Shown here: positions 57,991-64,000 of the stretch, in pieces
Numbering within the stretch: position 1 is the stretch's first letter
How the letters are laid out: the number at the start of each line of letters is the position of its first letter
Source of the DNA: Mesocentrotus franciscanus
Taxonomy: Eukaryota > Echinodermata > Echinoidea > Camarodonta > Strongylocentrotidae
Reading direction: 5' to 3'
DNA: 64,000 bases
NCBI GenBank assembly: GCA_037976565.1
Contig: CP137670.1
Coordinates: 20,305,395 to 20,369,394, forward strand
Translations under genes and position numbers: made by a program
Notes under the pieces: generated by a model
Told to the model about the DNA's origin: nothing
The model's input: the letters and a program-made list of their open reading frames with translations, nothing else
Databases searched by the model: none

Positions 57991-60183
57991 CACATACCCT
58001 CGCATACTAGTATATGCACGTGCTCAACAATCAACGTTACTGATTTAGTACATGCAATTCCTGAAGGTACACAATATACATAACGCACATGACAGACGTT
58101 TCTCAGTTTCATTATAAGTTTGTTACATACGAATCATATATATTTCATACATTTTATCCCCACACCATATTAACACATCATGAACCTCTATCAGTATCAC
58201 ATTATCTGTGTATACTGATAACCAACGACCATCGGTAAGGAAACTTACACATCATATGTCTTCAAATAGAACGACTTACACATCATGGATACTTTTCTAG
58301 ATTGAATGAAAAAAAGTAACGTACTTAGACATATTAAAACATCTAGTATTGATTAATACATGTTTATCTCATAAATCTTACAATTGGTTATGATTATTAA
58401 AAATAGACATTAAATCAAGAAGTATAAAGATAAGAACATAGAGAAGGATTCTCCCGATATATGTCTCTTTTACAGAACAACAATTAAAAATGAAAACAAA
58501 AATAAGATTCTTACCAGATAACCCTATACATCTTTCATGTTATCTTCTTTGAAATATTTGGGCCGAGTGAATATTTTTGTAACGCATTTTTATTTTACTA
58601 TACATACGGAGTAAGAAAGTATATTCACAGAACGGGGGGAAATTTTTTTTTGAATGTGTGAGACCTCTTGAATCACTCATAAAATGTGAGTCTAGTCCCA
58701 TACATAGTCCTTTTTGCTGCGATATTGGGCAACAAAATACTCCATAATCATTACCAAAACATACAAGAAAGGAAACACCTCAAGCCCTAACATACTATGC
58801 AGTAGATTATGACACAAATTTACATTTTTCTATATAAGCACAATTTTGAACACAATATACCTAAAACGTGTGTTTTTTTAAAAAGCTACATGTCACCTGT
58901 CCCCTTGAAAGAATTGTATCAAGTAATCGAAGTGGTAAAAATCAAAATACATTCTTACAAGTAACAGAAAACATAATTTTCTGTAAGACATAATGCTCAC
59001 AGAGTATGAAAGCAAATAAATGAAATGTCATTGTGAAAGATTTCCAATGAAGGCCTAGAATTAACACCAGCTACAGACAACTTAAATGACTTGGAAAATA
59101 GGGCAATTTCTTTTTAAGAACAAAGTTTGAGTTCCTGCTTTAAAAAAACTCCAAGATAAGTACAAAACAAATGACATAAATCTTGCCTTACAAAGAATTT
59201 CATAACAGAAAAAGAAATATTTAGGAAAGATTTAGGAATAGCAATTAGTATAAGATCACATAAAAAAAATAAGAGGAAAAATTCAAAGAAATTTGAGTGG
59301 AGTTTTCCCCACAGTCACTAAGTTACATTTCTTGAAACTAGTATTTCAGCGGCATTTGAGTGATAACGGATAAGAAAGCAAAGTCTAGAAACATCTATCA
59401 ATAATCACTAATTACTACTACTTATTTTGTTTTAAAAACTTAAACCCGTGAAAAAAACTCCCTTTCCCCCTACATCTAATCATTTACACTTGTTGAGAAG
59501 TCATAACAGAACAGCTTACAGATTTTATCTTCATCAACTTCATAAGAGTAAACCTATAAAATGGTGGCTAAGTTTTATAAAGATAACAGAAGGTTATTTC
59601 TGCATTCTTACTTCAACTGAGTATCTGATTGTGACAAGAATCTAACACAACAGTCATTCTGCCAAATCGGCCCCAACTGGATTCGAAACCAGCTCAAAAC
59701 TTCTTTTTTTCCGGTCTACTATCAGTCTAGAACTATCTAGACTAGACTATTTATTAGGATGAAAGAGATATTCCATGAAAGTTTTGGCATGTATCGTTAA
59801 AAAACACAGAAGCAAATTATCAACAGAAAGAAAATATAACCATACAATTTTATTGAAAAACATAATACATGTTTGCTTGGCTTACAAACCTGCAGTAAGA
59901 CCAGTAAAATCGTTTGTTTTGAAATATAATTTCTCCTTTTTTGAAAGAACCTTGTGTGTACTGAATCCATGTAATGTATAAGTACGAGGGCTTAGAATAC
60001 GTACAAAATTGGTACAGGTCCTTTTAGCAACTATCTGAATAAGACTATTCACGATGCCATCTTAGTTCATTCAAAACTTGTTATAAAGCACTGTGCTAAA
60101 TAAAACTCTTATTCTAACAATGATGAGTCGTGGTCCCACTTATTTGCATTTGCTAGTTTTAAACCCTGATATGACACTGTAGT
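57991..60183. other. quiet AT-rich DNA
   Basis: More than 2 kb nearly free of the repeats that crowd the rest of the window, with no coding domain. It could be a long 3' UTR or flank of the minus-strand genes to its right; nothing proves it. Confidence 0.4.
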
Positions 60184-60361
60184 AAAGTCAAACCTGTCTA
60201 TAGCGACCGCCTAAGGGAAACACAAAAAGTGGTCTTTGTAGACAGGTGGTCTTTGTAGACAGGTTCCTGTAGTACATGTTTCAATGAGAAACCATTTTCA
60301 AGTGAAACAAAAAATGTGGTCTTTGTAGACAGGGTGGTCACTAAGGCAGGTTTGACTGTAT
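60184..60361. mobile_element. MITE with TCAAACCTGTC ends
   Basis: It begins AAGTCAAACCTGTCTATAGC and ends GGCAGGTTTGACTGTA. GTGGTCTTTGTAGACAGG is repeated three times inside. Confidence 0.75.
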
Positions 60362-60862
60362 TTGTAGTCCGAAATGCCTGTACTCTACTCAGATTCACTG
60401 GGTCCAACAAAGTCAGTCTCAGGTCTAAGTTCTTTGACCAAGGATAGGGTTTAACTGAATAAGTAGAATACAGCAAAGAGTTTGTACACTGTTCCACTTC
60501 CTATGATGCTACAGTATAAAACTTAACCCCAATGATCACTTCTTGACTGTGCTTTGCAGAATGCATAACTTTGACAACGACTGTAGGTCTTCCTGCTGTA
60601 AATAGACCATTCTACATGACTCATTTCGAGACTTACAGACTTTGTATCAAACGTTGGTCTTGCAAGCTTTACATGAGTTTTTAACAAGGGCAAAATATTT
60701 TATCACATCTTTGATCTCTACATCTACATAGTTTGGTGAATAAAATTGTTTCAAATCTATTTTCTCTTTGAATGCAACATACAGAACTAATTGACATTTT
60801 CATATATTTCTAATTGGCAGCTTTGTATCTATATGAATAGCTAAGTATAAGGTTTTGATGCG
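60362..60862. other. no gene seen
   Basis: Unremarkable AT-rich sequence. Confidence 0.45.
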
Positions 60863-61090
60863 TATAGAGTATTGAAGTGTGACATCATACTGGCCAATTA
60901 ATCAAGGTTGATGGTTCCAAACAATTTTGTGCTAAACAATGACATGGTGATCAAACAAGTACCAAGCACTGAATTTGCCCTGCTCCAGCCCGTTGCTCGA
61001 AAGATCTCGCGGTGAACCTTATGCGCAGGGTCTGTTGTTTGGAACCAGTAACCTGGACAAGCAAATGTGACGTAAGCACTTCGCTACTCT
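60863..61090. mobile_element. MITE family H
   Basis: It is an inverted relative of 49699-49929, with TATAGAGTATTGAAGTG at one end and TTCGCTACTCTA at the other. GATGGTTCCAAACAA and TTGTTTGGAACCAGTAACC form the subterminal pair. Confidence 0.7.
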
Positions 61091-61608
61091 ACTGGTTACA
61101 TGTACATGACCTTGCATAATGTACACCTGTCTAAAATTCTAACACATAACAAGCAACAATTTTCCACCCTTGAAATGAATACACCAGGCGATTGTTTCAA
61201 CTCACTTATTTAAAATAAATTCCACTAAAACAAAAGAATATAATTCATTCGTTATCACTTAAATATGTTGGTAGCTTAATCAAAGTAAAGCATTAACATA
61301 TCTGTTTTCTTTGGCTGGTAACAGTCCCTATTTTAATTAAACCCAACCTTAATTCTAATTCTAATTCTAATCAAGTAGCATGGCACTGCATGACAAAAGC
61401 TGTATTCAGATCTAAAGTCAATTTTTTGCTACACACTTTGCATCATATGTACATCTAAAGGAGGTCAAATTACCTTTTTATTTATCTCTTTATTTTGCTA
61501 ATTTAAATGGTACTCTTGTCAATTCCATAACTAAAATATTTTGTCCAAAATTAATAACATACAAAGTTAATATTATATTTCCTTCATACATTTCTACATT
61601 GATCCAAC
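61091..61608. other. no gene seen
   Basis: It contains a short (AATTCT)n-like tract near 61352-61370. On the minus strand it lies downstream of the exon copy at 61609-61700. Confidence 0.45.
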
Positions 61609-61700
61609 CTTGATGTAACTCCCTACAGTAATAGTTCGCTTGGAAGCAGTATATTTCAGTTCTCTGAAGTGTGCGAATCACAGCCCTGTTAACATCATCA
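61609..61700 (-). pseudogene. exon A, copy 2 (unidentified duplicated exon)
   Basis: The minus-strand reading VIRTLQRTEIYCFQANYYC then RELHQG sits between an acceptor-like GCCCAG and a weak donor CAAG|GTTGG. It is a clear relative of 62455-62544 (QLERTEIYHLQQNYYFRKFH) but two bases longer, so the two cannot share one frame through their 5' parts. The family is unknown. Its position beside the RhoGAP-like exon copies suggests a common, partly decayed gene duplicated in tandem. Confidence 0.45.
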
Positions 61701-62032
61701 CTGGGCATCAATTCTCCATATGCCTTGCCATGAAAAAACGGTGTCTTAGTAGACCAAACCCTCTTCTATTTGTAATTTTCAGCAAGACTGGGGCAATTTC
61801 TTATGGGTCAGATAATTCCTTACCTCACAGTATACAACAACGCTTATCTACTACATGATCAACCTTTTCAAATCACTTCCACACAGTTTATTTTGCAATG
61901 CATTTGTACGAGCAGAACTATACTTTATCTTTAAAGACTGAACCAGCAGAAGTACCAAGCATTGATAGGGGAAATGCTCTCCTAGTGTGCTACCCAGAAG
62001 GGGGGATGGGAACTTAGAGAGACCTGGTGGCG

Positions 62033-62190
62033 GATTATAAATCAACAATACCAGCGATACTCTCCTCATTCTCAACCATGAGCGCGAGGATTCGGGTCAG
62101 AGTCATCAACTTGGTGCGCATGTCATCCAACGAAAGTTGCAGGATGGAGGGACACCAACATATCATGAGGTTCTCAGCATTCATTTTGTT
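62033..62190 (-). pseudogene. RhoGAP-like C-terminal exon, copy 2
   Basis: On the minus strand it reads NKMNAENLMICWCPSILQLS, then LDDMRTKLMTLTRILALMVE and NEESIAGIVDL with a stop. The NKM-x-AEN-L-x-x-C-x-x-P-x-L pattern is that of the late helices of RhoGAP domains, which speed GTP hydrolysis by Rho-family GTPases. The upstream border (GTGAAG) lacks the CAG acceptor present in copy 1, so this copy may be a pseudogene. Exon A copy 1 lies about 265 bases upstream on the same strand. Confidence 0.45.
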
Positions 62191-62454
62191 TCCTTCACAA
62201 CGACCTGTGACCCTATATTAGGAATAATGGAACGATCCAAATTAGCGTGAGACTACCGGTTGACGACACACGTTCCTGCGATAATTACTCCTAATTTACT
62301 ACACTAACCATTGTCCTATCATCAACTCTTGACCAAAGCAATGATTAAACCTAACCCTAAGCCCAATCTCAATTACAACCTTAACTTCGTACTTTTGATG
62401 AAGTTCACCCTGGAGCATTTGTCTACGGAGCAAAAATAGGATCATTGACCTGAC

Positions 62455-62544
62455 CTTCATGGAACTTCCTAAAGTAATAGTTTTGTTGCAAGTGGTATAT
62501 TTCAGTTCTTTCAAGTTGCGATTCACGGCCTGCGATCATCGTCA
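62455..62544 (-). pseudogene. exon A, copy 1 (unidentified duplicated exon)
   Basis: On the minus strand, from acceptor CTGCACAG to donor GAAG|GTCAGG, it reads ESQLERTEIYHLQQNYYFRK then FHEG. It is similar to copy 2 at 61609-61700. Protein similarity surviving between diverged copies suggests past coding. No domain was recognised. Confidence 0.45.
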
Positions 62545-63499
62545 CTGTGCAGTAACTATCCATCAGCCCTCTATGTTCCCTTTTAAGCATTTTAATCACT
62601 GGCTTGCTAAATGCAGAACTTCAATATTAAGGAAGTATTTTTACATGAAAGTGCATACTACATCAAGGTTCTTATTTTAAAAAAATCCAAGGAGTTGCCA
62701 GGATCAAGCGACCAAATTGACAGTTCCCGACAAGATTGAAAAGAGAAAATGGCAGTACAGTTTAACTATCCACGTCAGGACCGGCACCAATCGGGATGAG
62801 TGATTTGGCTGGATATGGAAGATATGCTCATATACAGCTGTTCAGTGAGTTCTAGGCATGTGATATTGTCTTTCGTTAAGTGTTCCTATGATTTTTTTGT
62901 AACAGGCTCTTATCTTTTATGCAATAAAATTGTACTTGAAATTGAAATAAAAGGAAACAAATCGAGGGATATTACTAATTCATTGATGTATGCTGTGTAT
63001 GGGTTCATGTTTTATGCATGTGACATATTTACAGTATGTTAAGTATGTATCGTGCCTGTGATAGCCGTGTGCATTATCGATGTGTACGGTTTATCGCGCT
63101 AGATTTAAGTGAGTTTTCCATGGTATTATTAGGTGGAAGTGTGTGAAAGAACAGCGTACAGACACAATGTACACTGCCAGATAACGTCCCGTTGATAGAT
63201 AGGTCCGTACAAGTGTGCGGCCATGTAAAGGAGGTCGGACTGCATGTGAATATCTCGAGGCAGTGGCACCTACACGATTTACAGAATTAAAATAAGTGGT
63301 AGGGCTGGTAATTTTACAAATAAAAACAGACCAAAAATGTTTCTTATGGCCCTTTGGATGTCTCTCTAAGGGGGTGGGCCAGGAAAAAGTTAAATGGTAG
63401 ATGTTTCAATTAACAATTTCAGCAATACATTCCTCACTCTATACCACGAGGCTGGGGGAAGGGGCCCTAAGAGAGTGTAATGAAAACCTGGTGGCGGTA
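62545..63499. other. spacer in the RhoGAP-like cluster
   Basis: No exon was recognised. Short plus-strand frames here have no known domain. Confidence 0.4.
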
Positions 63500-63655
63500 T
63501 CAATCGATGATACTAGCGATACTCTCCTCATTCTCCATTATGAGCTGGAGGATGCGGATCAGAATCATCCATTTGGTATGAAAGTCCTCCGGGGGGACTT
63601 GCAGGAGGGAGGGACACCAACATATAGCAAGGTTCTCAGCCTTCATTTTGTTCTC
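63500..63655 (-). CDS. RhoGAP-like C-terminal exon, copy 1 (partial gene)
   Basis: This minus-strand terminal exon has 51 codons and a TGA stop at 63502-63500. It follows a good acceptor, CAACGTCAG|GAG. The sequence is ENKMKAENLAICWCPSLLQV, then PPEDFHTKWMILIRILQLIM and ENEESIASIID. The NKM-x-AENLAI-x-x-x-P-x-LL block matches the conserved end of RhoGAP domains (inference from the family pattern). The rest of the gene would lie beyond the right edge. Between this copy and the one at 62033-62190, differences fall mainly in non-conserved residues. Other families with a similar helix cannot be excluded. Confidence 0.5.
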   Translation of the reverse strand, partial: ENKMKAENLAICWCPSLLQVPPEDFHTKWMILIRILQLIMENEESIASIID

Positions 63656-63765
63656 CTGACGTTGAGCTGTCACCCTATGGGAATAATGGAACGATCCAAG
63701 TTAGCATGGGGGCTGCCATGCCAGGTTGGGTCTCGACAAGAAAGAAGAATTGCATTTAAGATAAT

Positions 63766-63964
63766 TTGCTTCTATACAAAGCTTTGAATGGTCAAGCTCA
63801 TTTATTTTATCCTACTAATTCATCAGACACTAAAACAAAATTAACTCTTAGAGATTGCATTTTTTAGTTGTGCCACACCAAAGTTTTGGAACAATATCCC
63901 ACTTGCCATGAGAGAAGCCCAATCAGTCACCATCTGCAGAGCTGTGTTAAAGACCAATTTGTAG
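63766..63964 (+). mobile_element. C-terminal remnant of a CR1/L2-type LINE ORF2
   Basis: It reads LLLYKALNGQAHLFYPTNSS ... LCHTKVWNNIPLAMREAQSV ... AVLKTNL. The YKALNG and WNxxPLxxRE blocks end most CR1/L2/Jockey reverse transcriptase proteins. A stop/frameshift in the T-run near 63865 breaks the frame. It is a dead fragment. Confidence 0.75.
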
Positions 63965-64000
63965 GACTGCAAGGATTTTTCACTAAAGCGCATGAGAGTA

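Noticed and set aside
57755..58048. His/Thr/Pro-rich protein
   Set aside because: It is a translation of the CA-rich microsatellite.
59660..59705. tRNA or SINE B box on the minus strand near 59,680
   Set aside because: GGTTTCGAATCC has an extra base and no A box lies at the expected distance.

Overview
The window is animal (metazoan) nuclear DNA: AT-rich, intron-bearing genes, dense short DNA transposons, LINE and SINE fragments, microsatellites and a 500-base assembly gap. Gene content and repeat style suggest a marine invertebrate deuterostome, most likely an echinoderm such as a sea urchin. That assignment is an inference from general appearance, not proven by any single sequence.

The clearest gene is GTP cyclohydrolase I (GCH1, first enzyme of tetrahydrobiopterin synthesis) on the + strand. 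Six coding exons can be read from 40289 to 54808, every splice junction fits in phase, and together they give a complete 209-residue protein with all zinc and catalytic residues. A second gene is an intronless heparan sulfate 3-O-sulfotransferase-like enzyme at 19876-20987 (+), interrupted by an apparent one-base frameshift. Smaller gene pieces are a first coding exon of a type II membrane protein at 2686-2893 (-), and a cluster of duplicated exons at 61.6-63.7 kb (-), two of which resemble the C-terminal end of a RhoGAP domain.

Layout. 1-5.5 kb: MITEs, one complete hAT-type non-autonomous element with a perfect 8-base target duplication, and the minus-strand exon. 5.5-11 kb: three different tandem-repeat fields and the assembly gap. 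11-19.9 kb: mostly quiet DNA with a GA-rich triplicated block and a fold-back minisatellite. 19.9-21 kb: the sulfotransferase gene. 21.5-27.2 kb: fold-back elements and a SINE. 27.2-28.8 kb: the 3' half of a decayed LINE. 28.7-40.3 kb: a tandem array in which the 5' flank and first ~21 codons of GCH1 occur five times, built by two successive duplication modes. 40.3-54.8 kb: the GCH1 gene, whose introns carry MITEs, a fold-back transposon with a small ORF, ATTGG/CCAAT-rich arrays and a CAT microsatellite. 54.8-61 kb: MITEs, direct repeats and a long quiet stretch. 61-64 kb: the RhoGAP-like exon cluster and a LINE tail.

The most unusual observations are both at GCH1. First, a strict 37-bp minisatellite in intron 1 runs up to and into exon 2. 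Its repeat unit is the 3' splice site plus the first ~24 coding bases of exon 2, so the true exon start is the last member of a row of about fifteen decoy acceptors. Second, the promoter and start-codon region is present in five tandem copies, only the last of which is joined to the enzyme body.
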